This document shows positions 41,780 to 55,983 of a stretch of DNA of 64,000 nt, piece after piece. The notes beneath the pieces were generated by a model that saw only the letters and a list, made by a program, of their open reading frames with translations, searched no databases and was not told the origin of the DNA. The translations under genes were made by a program, and so were the position numbers. The stretch's first letter is position 1. The number at the start of each line of letters is the position of its first letter. The DNA is from Begonia masoniana (Eukaryota; Streptophyta; Magnoliopsida; Cucurbitales; Begoniaceae): positions 26,671,999 to 26,735,998 of the forward strand of contig CM039508.1 in the NCBI GenBank assembly GCA_022432975.1, in the 5' to 3' direction.

Positions 41780-44700
41780 GGGGTGCAACACGAGGACTTC
41801 CCAAGTGGTCACCCAACTTAGTACTACTCTCGCCGAAGCACTTTTAACTTCGGAGTTCTGATGGGATCCGGTGCATTAGTGCTCGTATGGTCGCACCCAA
41901 CAATCTTCGTCCGCCAATTCACTTTGTCCGATGCCCAGCGACATCCCCTTCCACTCCGAATCGACCGCGACACGCATGCAAAAGTGCCATTCTCGGGCCC
42001 CGAACGTCGCAATTTGCCCAAATTTTCCATAGTCAGCGCCGTTGGCCTTCCTCAGCTGTCCTGCGTCGATCTTCGTCGCCCCTGATATGGAAAAAAGTAC
42101 TCGGTCGAAAAAAGGGGTGCAACACGAGGACTTCCCAAGTGGTCACCCAACTTAGTACTACTCTCGCCGAGGCACTTTTAACTTCGGAGTTCTGATGGGA
42201 TCCGGTGCATTAGTGCTCGTATGGTCGCACCCAACAATCTTCGTCCGCCAATTCACTTTGTCCGATGCCCAGCGACATCCCCTTCCACTCCGAATCGACC
42301 GCGACACGCATGCAAAAGTGCCATTCTCGGGCCCCGAACGTCGCAATTTCGCCCAAATTTTCCATAGTCAGCGCCGTTGGCCTTCCTCAGCTGTCCTGCG
42401 TCGATCTTCGTCGCCCCTGATACTGGAAAAAAGTACTCGGTCGAAAAAAGGGGTGCAACACGAGGACTTCCCAAGTGGTCACCCAACTTAGTACTACTCT
42501 CGCCGAAGCACTTTTAACTTCGGAGTTCTGATGGGATCCGGTGCATTAGTGCTCGTATGGTCGCACCCAACAATCTTCGTCCGCCAATTCACTTTGTCCG
42601 ATGCCCAGCGACATCCCCTTCCACTCCGAATCGACCGCGACACGCATGCAAAAGTGCCATTCTCGGGCCCCGAACGTCGCAATTCGCCCAAATTTTCCAT
42701 AGTCAGCGCCGTTGGCCTTCCTCAGCTGTCCTGCGTCGATCTTCGTCGCCCCTGATACTGGAAAAAAGTACTCGGTCGAAAAAAGGGGTGCAACACGAGG
42801 ACTTCCCAAGTGGTCACCCAACTTAGTACTACTCTCGCCGAAGCACTTTTAACTTCGGAGTTCTGATGGGATCCGGTGCATTAGTGCTCGTATGGTCGCA
42901 CCCAACAATCTTCGTCCGCCAATTCACTTTGTCCGATGCCCAGCGACATCCCCTTCCACTCCGAATCGACCGCGACACGCATGCAAAAGTGCCATTCTCG
43001 GGCCCCGAACGTCGCAATTTCGCCCAAATTTTCCATAGTCAGCGCCGTTGGCCTTCCTCAGCTGTCCTGCGTCGATCTTCGTCGCCCCTGATATGGAAAA
43101 AAGTACTCGGTCGAAAAAAGGGGTGCAACACGAGGACTTCCCAAGTGGTCACCCAACTTAGTACTACTCTCGCCGAAGCACTTTTAACTTCGGAGTTCTG
43201 ATGGGATCCGGTGCATTAGTGCTCGTATGGTCGCACCCAACAATCTTCGTCCGCCAATTCACTTTGTCCGATGCCCAGCGACATCCCCTTCCACTCCGAA
43301 TCGACCGCGACACGCATGCAAAAGTGCCATTCTCGGGCCCCGAACGTCGCAATTCGCCCAAATTTTCCATAGTCAGCGCCGTTGGCCTTCCTCAGCTGTC
43401 CTGCGTCGATCTTCGTCGCCCCTGATACTGGAAAAAAGTACTCGGTCGAAAAAAGGGGTGCAACACGAGGACTTCCCAAGTGGTCACCCAACTTAGTACT
43501 ACTCTCGCCGAAGCACTTTTAACTTCGGAGTTCTGATGGGATCCGGTGCATTAGTGCTCGTATGGTCGCACCCAACAATCTTCGTCCGCCAATTCACTTT
43601 GTCCGATGCCCAGCGACATCCCCTTCCACTCCGAATCGACCGCGACACGCATGCAAAAGTGCCATTCTCGGGCCCCGAACGTCGCAATTCGCCCAAACTT
43701 TCCATAGTCAGCGCCGTTGGCCTTCCTCAGCTGTCCTGCGTCGATCTTCGTCGCCCCTGATACTGGAAAAAAGTACTCGGTCGAAAAAAGGGGTGCAACA
43801 CGAGGACTTCCCAAGTGGTCACCCAACTTAGTACTACTCTCGCCGAAGCACTTTTAACTTCGGAGTTCTGATGGGATCCGGTGCATTAGTGCTCGTATGG
43901 TCGCACCCAACAATCTTCGTCCGCCAATTCACTTTGTCCGATGCCCAGCGACATCCCCTTCCACTCCGAATCGACCGCGACACGCATGCAAAAGTGCCAT
44001 TCTCGGGCCCCGAACGTCGCAATTCGCCCAAACTTTCCATAGTCAGCGCCGTTGGCCTTCCTCAGCTGTCCTGCGTCGATCTTCGTCGCCCCTGATACGG
44101 AAAAAAGTACTCGGTCGAAAAAAGGGGTGCAACACGAGGACTTCCCAAGTGGTCACCCAACTTAGTACTACTCTCGCCGAAGCACTTTTAACTTCGGAGT
44201 TCTGATGGGATCCGGTGCATTAGTGCTCGTATGGTCGCACCCAACAATCTTCGTCCGCCAATTCACTTTGTCCGATGCCCAGCGACATCCCCTTCCACTC
44301 CGAATCGACCGCGACACGCATGCAAAAGTGCCATTCTCGGGCCCCGAACGTCGCAATTCGCCCAAACTTTCCATAGTCAGCGCCGTTGGCCTTCCTCAGC
44401 TGTCCTGCGTCGATCTTCGTCGCCCCTGATACGGAAAAAAGTACTCGGTCGAAAAAAGGGGTGCAACACGAGGACTTCCCAAGTGGTCACCCAACTTAGT
44501 ACTACTCTCGCCGAAGCACTTTTAACTTCGGAGTTCTGATGGGATCCGGTGCATTAGTGCTCGTATGGTCGCACCCAACAATCTTCGTCCGCCAATTCAC
44601 TTTGTCCGATGCCCAGCGACATCCCCTTCCACTCCGAATCGACCGCGACACGCATGCAAAAGTGCCATTCTCGGGCCCCGAACGTCGCAATTCGCCCAAA

Positions 44701-45246
44701 TTTTCCATAGTCAGCGCCGTTGGCCTTCCTCAGCTGTCCCTGCGTCGATCTTCGTCGCCCCTGATACGGAAAAAAGTACTCGGTCGAAAAAAGGGGTGCA
44801 ACACGAGGACTTCCCAAGTGGTCACCCAACTTAGTACTACTCTCGCCGAAGCACTTTTAACTTCGGAGTTCTGATGGGATCCGGTGCATTAGTGCTCGTA
44901 TGGTCGCACCCAACAATCTTCGTCCGCCAATTCACTTTGTCCGATGCCCAGCGACATCCCCTTCCACTCCGAATCGACCGCGACACGCATGCAAAAGTGC
45001 CATTCTCGGGCCCCGAACGTCGCAATTTCGCCCAAATTTTCCATAGTCAGCGCCGTTGGCCTTCCTCAGCTGTCCTGCGTCGATCTTCGTCGCCCCTGAT
45101 ACGGAAAAAAGTACTCGGTCGAAAAAAGGGGTGCAACACGAGGACTTCCCAAGTGGTCACCCAACTTAGTACTACTCTCGCCGAAGCACTTTTAACTTCG
45201 GAGTTCTGATGGGATCCGGTGCATTAGTGCTCGTATGGTCGCACCC
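41780..45246 (-). rRNA. 5S rRNA gene cluster, 11 copies, transition zone
   Basis: Gene starts: 41780, 42114, 42450, 42785, 43120, 43455, 43790, 44124, 44458, 44793 and 45128, all 119 bases. Spacer types mix here: GATACTGG on the 3' side of genes 41780, 42450, 42785, 43455 and 43790, GATATGG at 42114 and 43120, and GATACGG from 44124. Base 62 is U in all but 42114. Confidence 0.93.
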
Positions 45247-45608
45247 AACAATCTTCGTCCGCCAATTCACTTTGTCCGATGCCCAGCGACATCCCCTTCC
45301 ACTCCGAATCGACCGCGACACGCATGCAAAAGTGCCATTCTCGGGCCCCGAACGTCGCAATTTCGCCCAAATTTTCCATAGTCAGCGCCGTTGGCCTTCC
45401 TCAGCTGTCCTGCGTCGATCTACTGGACCCAGCGACATCCCCTTCCACTCCGAATCGACCGCGACACGCATGCAAAAGTGCCATTCTCGGGCCCCGAACG
45501 TCGCAATTCGCCCAAATTTTCCATAGTCAGCGCCGTTGGCCTTCCTCAGCTGCCCTGCGTCGATCTTCGTCGCCCCTGATACGGAAAAAAGTACTCGGTC
45601 GAAAAAAA
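45247..45608. other. Spacer pair with a missing 5S gene
   Basis: At about 45421 GCGTCGATCT joins ACTGGACCCAGCGACATCC, so one complete gene with its flanks is absent and two spacer segments lie head to tail. Confidence 0.85.
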
Positions 45609-48600
45609 GGGGTGCAACACGAGGACTTCCCAAGTGGTCACCCAACTTAGTACTACTCTCGCCGAAGCACTTTTAACTTCGGAGTTCTGATGGGATCCGG
45701 TGCATTAGTGCTCGTATGGTCGCACCCAACAATCTTCGTCCGCCAATTCACTTTGTCCGATGCCCAGCGACATCCCCTTCCACTCCGAATCGACCGCGAC
45801 ACGCATGCAAAAGTGCCATTCTCGGGCCCCGAACGTCGCAATTCGCCCAAATTTTCCATAGTCAGCGCCGTTGGCCTTCCTCAGCTGCCCTGCGTCGATC
45901 TTCGTCGCCCCTGATACGGAAAAAAGTACTCGGTCGAAAAAAGGGGTGCAACACGAGGACTTCCCAAGTGGTCACCCAACTTAGTACTACTCTCGCCGAA
46001 GCACTTTTAACTTCGGAGTTCTGATGGGATCCGGTGCATTAGTGCTCGTATGGTCGCACCCAACAATCTTCGTCCGCCAATTCACTTTGTCCGATGCCCA
46101 GCGACATCCCCTTCCACTCCGAATCGACCGCGACACGCATGCAAAAGTGCCATTCTCGGGCCCCGAACGTCGCAATTCGCCCAAACTTTCCATAGTCAGC
46201 GCCGTTGGCCTTCCTCAGCTGTCCTGCGTCGATCTTCGTCGCCCCTGATACGGAAAAAAGTACTCGGTCGAAAAAAGGGGTGCAACACGAGGACTTCCCA
46301 AGTGGTCACCCAACTTAGTACTACTCTCGCCGAAGCACTTTTAACTTCGGAGTTCTGATGGGATCCGGTGCATTAGTGCTCGTATGGTCGCACCCAACAA
46401 TCTTCGTCCGCCAATTCACTTTGTCCGATGCCCAGCGACATCCCCTTCCACTCCGAATCGACCGCGACACGCATGCAAAAGTGCCATTCTCGGGCCCCGA
46501 ACGTCGCAATTCGCCCAAATTTTCCATAGTCAGCGCCGTTGGCCTTCCTCAGCTGCCCTGCGTCGATCTTCGTCGCCCCTGATACGGAAAAAAGTACTCG
46601 GTCGAAAAAAGGGGTGCAACACGAGGACTTCCCAAGTGGTCACCCAACTTAGTACTACTCTCGCCGAAGCACTTTTAACTTCGGAGTTCTGATGGGATCC
46701 GGTGCATTAGTGCTCGTATGGTCGCACCCAACAATCTTCGTCCGCCAATTCACTTTGTCCGATGCCCAGCGACATCCCCTTCCACTCCGAATCGACCGCG
46801 ACACGCATGCAAAAGTGCCATTCTCGGGCCCCGAACGTCGCAATTCGCCCAAATTTTCCATAGTCAGCGCCGTTGGCCTTCCTCAGCTGCCCTGCGTCGA
46901 TCTTCGTCGCCCCTGATACGGAAAAAAGTACTCGGTCGAAAAAAGGGGTGCAACACGAGGACTTCCCAAGTGGTCACCCAACTTAGTACTACTCTCGCCG
47001 AAGCACTTTTAACTTCGGAGTTCTGATGGGATCCGGTGCATTAGTGCTCGTATGGTCGCACCCAACAATCTTCGTCCGCCAATTCACTTTGTCCGATGCC
47101 CAGCGACATCCCCTTCCACTCCGAATCGACCGCGACACGCATGCAAAAGTGCCATTCTCGGGCCCCGAACGTCGCAATTCGCCCAAATTTTCCATAGTCA
47201 GCGCCGTTGGCCTTCCTCAGCTGCCCTGCGTCGATCTTCGTCGCCCCTGATACGGAAAAAAGTACTCGGTCGAAAAAAGGGGTGCAACACGAGGACTTCC
47301 CAAGTGGTCACCCAACTTAGTACTACTCTCGCCGAAGCACTTTTAACTTCGGAGTTCTGATGGGATCCGGTGCATTAGTGCTCGTATGGTCGCACCCAAC
47401 AATCTTCGTCCGCCAATTCACTTTGTCCGATGCCCAGCGACATCCCCTTCCACTCCGAATCGACCGCGACACGCATGCAAAAGTGCCATTCTCGGGCCCC
47501 GAACGTCGCAATTCGCCCAAATTTTCCATAGTCAGCGCCGTTGGCCTTCCTCAGCTGCCCTGCGTCGATCTTCGTCGCCCCTGATACGGAAAAAAGTACT
47601 CGGTCGAAAAAAGGGGTGCAACACGAGGACTTCCCAAGTGGTCACCCAACTTAGTACTACTCTCGCCGAAGCACTTTTAACTTCGGAGTTCTGATGGGAT
47701 CCGGTGCATTAGTGCTCGTATGGTCGCACCCAACAATCTTCGTCCGCCAATTCACTTTGTCCGATGCCCAGCGACATCCCCTTCCACTCCGAATCGACCG
47801 CGACACGCATGCAAAAGTGCCATTCTCGGGCCCCGAACGTCGCAATTCGCCCAAATTTTCCATAGTCAGCGCCGTTGGCCTTCCTCAGCTGCCCTGCGTC
47901 GATCTTCGTCGCCCCTGATACGGAAAAAAGTACTCGGTCGAAAAAAGGGGTGCAACACGAGGACTTCCCAAGTGGTCACCCAACTTAGTACTACTCTCGC
48001 CGAAGCACTTTTAACTTCGGAGTTCTGATGGGATCCGGTGCATTAGTGCTCGTATGGTCGCACCCAACAATCTTCGTCCGCCAATTCACTTTGTCCGATG
48101 CCCAGCGACATCCCCTTCCACTCCGAATCGACCGCGACACGCATGCAAAAGTGCCATTCTCGGGCCCCGAACGTCGCAATTCGCCCAAATTTTCCATAGT
48201 CAGCGCCGTTGGCCTTCCTCAGCTGCCCTGCGTCGATCTTCGTCGCCCCTGATACGGAAAAAAGTACTCGGTCGAAAAAAGGGGTGCAACACGAGGACTT
48301 CCAAGTGGTCACCCAACTTAGTACTACTCTCGCCGAAGCACTTTTAACTTCGGAGTTCTGATGGGATCCGGTGCATTAGTGCTCGTATGGTCGCACCCAA
48401 CAATCTTCGTCCGCCAATTCACTTTGTCCGATGCCCAGCGACATCCCTTCCACTCCGAATCGACCGCGACACGCATGCAAAAGTGCCATTCTCGGGCCCC
48501 GAACGTCGCAATTCGCCCAAATTTTCCATAGTCAGCGCCGTTGGCCTTCCTCAGCTGCCCTGCGTCGATCTTCGTCGCCCCTGATACGGAAAAAAGTACT

Positions 48601-51600
48601 CGGTCGAAAAAAGGGGTGCAACACGAGGACTTCCCAAGTGGTCACCCAACTTAGTACTACTCTCGCCGAAGCACTTTTAACTTCGGAGTTCTGATGGGAT
48701 CCGGTGCATTAGTGCTCGTATGGTCGCACCCAACAATCTTCGTCCGCCAATTCACTTTGTCCGATGCCCAGCGACATCCCCTTCCACTCCGAATCGACCG
48801 CGACACGCATGCAAAAGTGCCATTCTCGGGCCCCGAACGTCGCAATTCGCCCAAATTTTCCATAGTCAGCGCCGTTGGCCTTCCTCAGCTGCCCTGCGTC
48901 GATCTTCGTCGCCCCTGATACGGAAAAAAGTACTCGGTCGAAAAAAGGGGTGCAACACGAGGACTTCCCAAGTGGTCACCCAACTTAGTACTACTCTCGC
49001 CGAAGCACTTTTAACTTCGGAGTTCTGATGGGATCCGGTGCATTAGTGCTCGTATGGTCGCACCCAACAATCTTCGTCCGCCAATTCACTTTGTCCGATG
49101 CCCAGCGACATCCCCTTCCACTCCGAATCGACCGCGACACGCATGCAAAAGTGCCATTCTCGGGCCCCGAACGTCGCAATTCGCCCAAATTTTCCATAGT
49201 CAGCGCCGTTGGCCTTCCTCAGCTGCCCTGCGTCGATCTTCGTCGCCCCTGATACGGAAAAAAGTACTCGGTCGAAAAAAGGGGTGCAACACGAGGACTT
49301 CCCAAGTGGTCACCCAACTTAGTACTACTCTCGCCGAAGCACTTTTAACTTCGGAGTTCTGATGGGATCCGGTGCATTAGTGCTCGTATGGTCGCACCCA
49401 ACAATCTTCGTCCGCCAATTCACTTTGTCCGATGCCCAGCGACATCCCCTTCCACTCCGAATCGACCGCGACACGCATGCAAAAGTGCCATTCTCGGGCC
49501 CCGAACGTCGCAATTCGCCCAAATTTTCCATAGTCAGCGCCGTTGGCCTTCCTCAGCTGCCCTGCGTCGATCTTCGTCGCCCCTGATACGGAAAAAAGTA
49601 CTCGGTCGAAAAAAGGGGTGCAACACGAGGACTTCCCAAGTGGTCACCCAACTTAGTACTACTCTCGCCGAAGCACTTTTAACTTCGGAGTTCTGATGGG
49701 ATCCGGTGCATTAGTGCTCGTATGGTCGCACCCAACAATCTTCGTCCGCCAATTCACTTTGTCCGATGCCCAGCGACATCCCCTTCCACTCCGAATCGAC
49801 CGCGACACGCATGCAAAAGTGCCATTCTCGGGCCCCGAACGTCGCAATTCGCCCAAATTTTCCATAGTCAGCGCCGTTGGCCTTCCTCAGCTGCCCTGCG
49901 TCGATCTTCGTCGCCCCTGATACGGAAAAAAAGTACTCGGTCGAAAAAAGGGGTGCAACACGAGGACTTCCCAAGTGGTCACCCAACTTAGTACTACTCT
50001 CGCCGAAGCACTTTTAACTTCGGAGTTCTGATGGGATCCGGTGCATTAGTGCTCGTATGGTCGCACCCAACAATCTTCGTCCGCCAATTCACTTTGTCCG
50101 ATGCCCAGCGACATCCCCTTCCACTCCGAATCGACCGCGACACGCATGCAAAAGTGCCATTCTCGGGCCCCGAACGTCGCAATTCGCCCAAATTTTCCAT
50201 AGTCAGCGCCGTTGGCCTTCCTCAGCTGCCCTGCGTCGATCTTCGTCGCCCCTGATACGGAAAAAAGTACTCGGTCGAAAAAAGGGGTGCAACACGAGGA
50301 CTTCCCAAGTGGTCACCCAACTTAGTACTACTCTCGCCGAAGCACTTTTAACTTCGGAGTTCTGATGGGATCCGGTGCATTAGTGCTCGTATGGTCGCAC
50401 CCAACAATCTTCGTCCGCCAATTCACTTTGTCCGATGCCCAGCGACATCCCCTTCCACTCCGAATCGACCGCGACACGCATGCAAAAGTGCCATTCTCGG
50501 GCCCCGAACGTCGCAATTCGCCCAAATTTTCCATAGTCAGCGCCGTTGGCCTTCCTCAGCTGCCCTGCGTCGATCTTCGTCGCCCCTGATACGGAAAAAA
50601 GTACTCGGTCGAAAAAAGGGGTGCAACACGAGGACTTCCCAAGTGGTCACCCAACTTAGTACTACTCTCGCCGAAGCACTTTTAACTTCGGAGTTCTGAT
50701 GGGATCCGGTGCATTAGTGCTCGTATGGTCGCACCCAACAATCTTCGTCCGCCAATTCACTTTGTCCGATGCCCAGCGACATCCCCTTCCACTCCGAATC
50801 GACCGCGACACGCATGCAAAAGTGCCATTCTCGGGCCCCGAACGTCGCAATTCGCCCAAATTTTCCATAGTCAGCGCCGTTGGCCTTCCTCAGCTGCCCT
50901 GCGTCGATCTTCGTCGCCCCTGATACGGAAAAAAGTACTCGGTCGAAAAAAGGGGTGCAACACGAGGACTTCCCAAGTGGTCACCCAACTTAGTACTACT
51001 CTCGCCGAAGCACTTTTAACTTCGGAGTTCTGATGGGATCCGGTGCATTAGTGCTCGTATGGTCGCACCCAACAATCTTCGTCCGCCAATTCACTTTGTC
51101 CGATGCCCAGCGACATCCCCTTCCACTCCGAATCGACCGCGACACGCATGCAAAAGTGCCATTCTCGGGCCCCGAACGTCGCAATTCGCCCAAATTTTCC
51201 ATAGTCAGCGCCGTTGGCCTTCCTCAGCTGCCCTGCGTCGATCTTCGTCGCCCCTGATACGGAAAAAAAGTACTCGGTCGAAAAAAGGGGTGCAACACGA
51301 GGACTTCCCAAGTGGTCACCCAACTTAGTACTACTCTCGCCGAAGCACTTTTAACTTCGGAGTTCTGATGGGATCCGGTGCATTAGTGCTCGTATGGTCG
51401 CACCCAACAATCTTCGTCCGCCAATTCACTTTGTCCGATGCCCAGCGACATCCCCTTCCACTCCGAATCGACCGCGACACGCATGCAAAAGTGCCATTCT
51501 CGGGCCCCGAACGTCGCAATTCGCCCAAATTTTCCATAGTCAGCGCCGTTGGCCTTCCTCAGCTGCCCTGCGTCGATCTTCGTCGCCCCTGATACGGAAA

Positions 51601-54600
51601 AAAGTACTCGGTCGAAAAAAGGGGTGCAACACGAGGACTTCCCAAGTGGTCACCCAACTTAGTACTACTCTCGCCGAAGCACTTTTAACTTCGGAGTTCT
51701 GATGGGATCCGGTGCATTAGTGCTCGTATGGTCGCACCCAACAATCTTCGTCCGCCAATTCACTTTGTCCGATGCCCAGCGACATCCCCTTCCACTCCGA
51801 ATCGACCGCGACACGCATGCAAAAGTGCCATTCTCGGGCCCCGAACGTCGCAATTCGCCCAAATTTTCCATAGTCAGCGCCGTTGGCCTTCCTCAGCTGC
51901 CCTGCGTCGATCTTCGTCGCCCCTGATACGGAAAAAAGTACTCGGTCGAAAAAAGGGGTGCAACACGAGGACTTCCCAAGTGGTCACCCAACTTAGTACT
52001 ACTCTCGCCGAAGCACTTTTAACTTCGGAGTTCTGATGGGATCCGGTGCATTAGTGCTCGTATGGTCGCACCCAACAATCTTCGTCCGCCAATTCACTTT
52101 GTCCGATGCCCAGCGACATCCCCTTCCACTCCGAATCGACCGCGACACGCATGCAAAAGTGCCATTCTCGGGCCCCGAACGTCGCAATTCGCCCAAATTT
52201 TCCATAGTCAGCGCCGTTGGCCTTCCTCAGCTGCCCTGCGTCGATCTTCGTCGCCCCTGATACGGAAAAAAAGTACTCGGTCGAAAAAAGGGGTGCAACA
52301 CGAGGACTTCCCAAGTGGTCACCCAACTTAGTACTACTCTCGCCGAAGCACTTTTAACTTCGGAGTTCTGATGGGATCCGGTGCATTAGTGCTCGTATGG
52401 TCGCACCCAACAATCTTCGTCCGCCAATTCACTTTGTCCGATGCCCAGCGACATCCCCTTCCACTCCGAATCGACCGCGACACGCATGCAAAAGTGCCAT
52501 TCTCGGGCCCCGAACGTCGCAATTCGCCCAAATTTTCCATAGTCAGCGCCGTTGGCCTTCCTCAGCTGCCCTGCGTCGATCTTCGTCGCCCCTGATACGG
52601 AAAAAAGTACTCGGTCGAAAAAAGGGGTGCAACACGAGGACTTCCCAAGTGGTCACCCAACTTAGTACTACTCTCGCCGAAGCACTTTTAACTTCGGAGT
52701 TCTGATGGGATCCGGTGCATTAGTGCTCGTATGGTCGCACCCAACAATCTTCGTCCGCCAATTCACTTTGTCCGATGCCCAGCGACATCCCCTTCCACTC
52801 CGAATCGACCGCGACACGCATGCAAAAGTGCCATTCTCGGGCCCCGAACGTCGCAATTCGCCCAAATTTTCCATAGTCAGCGCCGTTGGCCTTCCTCAGC
52901 TGCCCTGCGTCGATCTTCGTCGCCCCTGATACGGAAAAAAGTACTCGGTCGAAAAAAGGGGTGCAACACGAGGACTTCCCAAGTGGTCACCCAACTTAGT
53001 ACTACTCTCGCCGAAGCACTTTTAACTTCGGAGTTCTGATGGGATCCGGTGCATTAGTGCTCGTATGGTCGCACCCAACAATCTTCGTCCGCCAATTCAC
53101 TTTGTCCGATGCCCAGCGACATCCCCTTCCACTCCGAATCGACCGCGACACGCATGCAAAAGTGCCATTCTCGGGCCCCGAACGTCGCAATTCGCCCAAA
53201 TTTTCCATAGTCAGCGCCGTTGGCCTTCCTCAGCTGCCCTGCGTCGATCTTCGTCGCCCCTGATACGGAAAAAAAGTACTCGGTCGAAAAAAGGGGTGCA
53301 ACACGAGGACTTCCCAAGTGGTCACCCAACTTAGTACTACTCTCGCCGAAGCACTTTTAACTTCGGAGTTCTGATGGGATCCGGTGCATTAGTGCTCGTA
53401 TGGTCGCACCCAACAATCTTCGTCCGCCAATTCACTTTGTCCGATGCCCAGCGACATCCCCTTCCACTCCGAATCGACCGCGACACGCATGCAAAAGTGC
53501 CATTCTCGGGCCCCGAACGTCGCAATTCGCCCAAATTTTCCATAGTCAGCGCCGTTGGCCTTCCTCAGCTGCCCTGCGTCGATCTTCGTCGCCCCTGATA
53601 CGGAAAAAAAATACTCGGTCGAAAAAAGGGGTGCAACACGAGGACTTCCCAAGTGGTCACCCAACTTAGTACTACTCTCGCCGAAGCACTTTTAACTTCG
53701 GAGTTCTGATGGGATCCGGTGCATTAGTGCTCGTATGGTCGCACCCAACAATCTTCGTCCGCCAATTCACTTTGTCCGATGCCCAGCGACATCCCCTTCC
53801 ACTCCGAATCGACCGCGACACGCATGCAAAAGTGCCATTCTCGGGCCCCGAACGTCGCAATTCGCCCAAATTTTCCATAGTCAGCGCCGTTGGCCTTCCT
53901 CAGCTGCCCTGCGTCGATCTTCGTCGCCCCTGATACGGAAAAAAATACTCGGTCGAAAAAAGGGGTGCAACACGAGGACTTCCCAAGTGGTCACCCAACT
54001 TAGTACTACTCTCGCCGAAGCACTTTTAACTTCGGAGTTCTGATGGGATCCGGTGCATTAGTGCTCGTATGGTCGCACCCAACAATCTTCGTCCGCCAAT
54101 TCACTTTGTCCGATGCCCAGCGACATCCCCTTCCACTCCGAATCGACCGCGACACGCATGCAAAAGTGCCATTCTCGGGCCCCGAACGTCGCAATTCGCC
54201 CAAATTTTCCATAGTCAGCGCCGTTGGCCTTCCTCAGCTGCCCTGCGTCGATCTTCGTCGCCCCTGATACGGAAAAAAGTACTCGGTCGAAAAAAGGGGT
54301 GCAACACGAGGACTTCCCAAGTGGTCACCCAACTTAGTACTACTCTCGCCGAAGCACTTTTAACTTCGGAGTTCTGATGGGATCCGGTGCATTAGTGCTC
54401 GTATGGTCGCACCCAACAATCTTCGTCCGCCAATTCACTTTGTCCGATGCCCAGCGACATCCCCTTCCACTCCGAATCGACCGCGACACGCATGCAAAAG
54501 TGCCATTCTCGGGCCCCGAACGTCGCAATTCGCCCAAATTTTCCATAGTCAGCGCCGTTGGCCTTCCTCAGCTGCCCTGCGTCGATCTTCGTCGCCCCTG

Positions 54601-55752
54601 ATACGGAAAAAAGTACTCGGTCGAAAAAAGGGGTGCAACACGAGGACTTCCCAAGTGGTCACCCAACTTAGTACTACTCTCGCCGAAGCACTTTTAACTT
54701 CGGAGTTCTGATGGGATCCGGTGCATTAGTGCTCGTATGGTCGCACCCAACAATCTTCGTCCGCCAATTCACTTTGTCCGATGCCCAGCGACATCCCCTT
54801 CCACTCCGAATCGACCGCGACACGCATGCAAAAGTGCCATTCTCGGGCCCCGAACGTCGCAATTCGCCCAAATTTTCCATAGTCAGCGCCGTTGGCCTTC
54901 CTCAGCTGCCCTGCGTCGATCTTCGTCGCCCCTGATACGGAAAAAAAGTACTCGGTCGAAAAAAGGGGTGCAACACGAGGACTTCCCAAGTGGTCACCCA
55001 ACTTAGTACTACTCTCGCCGAAGCACTTTTAACTTCGGAGTTCTGATGGGATCCGGTGCATTAGTGCTCGTATGGTCGCACCCAACAATCTTCGTCCGCC
55101 AATTCACTTTGTCCGATGCCCAGCGACATCCCCTTCCACTCCGAATCGACCGCGACACGCATGCAAAAGTGCCATTCTCGGGCCCCGAACGTCGCAATTC
55201 GCCCAAATTTTCCATAGTCAGCGCCGTTGGCCTTCCTCAGCTGCCCTGCGTCGATCTTCGTCGCCCCTGATACGGAAAAAAGTACTCGGTCGAAAAAAGG
55301 GGTGCAACACGAGGACTTCCCAAGTGGTCACCCAACTTAGTACTACTCTCGCCGAAGCACTTTTAACTTCGGAGTTCTGATGGGATCCGGTGCATTAGTG
55401 CTCGTATGGTCGCACCCAACAATCTTCGTCCGCCAATTCACTTTGTCCGATGCCCAGCGACATCCCCTTCCACTCCGAATCGACCGCGACACGCATGCAA
55501 AAGTGCCATTCTCGGGCCCCGAACGTCGCAATTCGCCCAAATTTTCCATAGTCAGCGCCGTTGGCCTTCCTCAGCTGCCCTGCGTCGATCTTCGTCGCCC
55601 CTGATACGGAAAAAAAGTACTCGGTCGAAAAAAGGGGTGCAACACGAGGACTTCCCAAGTGGTCACCCAACTTAGTACTACTCTCGCCGAAGCACTTTTA
55701 ACTTCGGAGTTCTGATGGGATCCGGTGCATTAGTGCTCGTATGGTCGCACCC
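45609..55752 (-). rRNA. 5S rRNA gene cluster, 31 copies
   Basis: Gene starts: 45609, 45943, 46277, 46611, 46945, 47279, 47613, 47947, 48281, 48613, 48947, 49281, 49615, 49950, 50284, 50618, 50952, 51287, 51621, 51955, 52290, 52624, 52958, 53293, 53628, 53962, 54296, 54630, 54965, 55299 and 55634. All are 119 bases except 48281 (118). All have U at base 62 and right-hand type spacers, and differ mainly in the length of the outer A-run. This is the most homogeneous part of the array. Confidence 0.95.
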
Positions 55753-55983
55753 AACAATCTTCGTCCGCCAATTCACTTTGTCCGATGCCCAGCGACATCC
55801 CCTTCCACTCCGAATCGACCGCGACACGCATGCAAAAGTGCCATTCTCGGGCCCCGAACGTCGCAATTCGCCCAAATTTTCCATAGTCAGCGCCGTTGGC
55901 CTTCCTCACGCCGTTGGCCTCCTCAGCTTGCCTGCCGATCTTCGTCGCCCCTGATACTGGAAAAAAAGTACTCGGTCGAAAAA

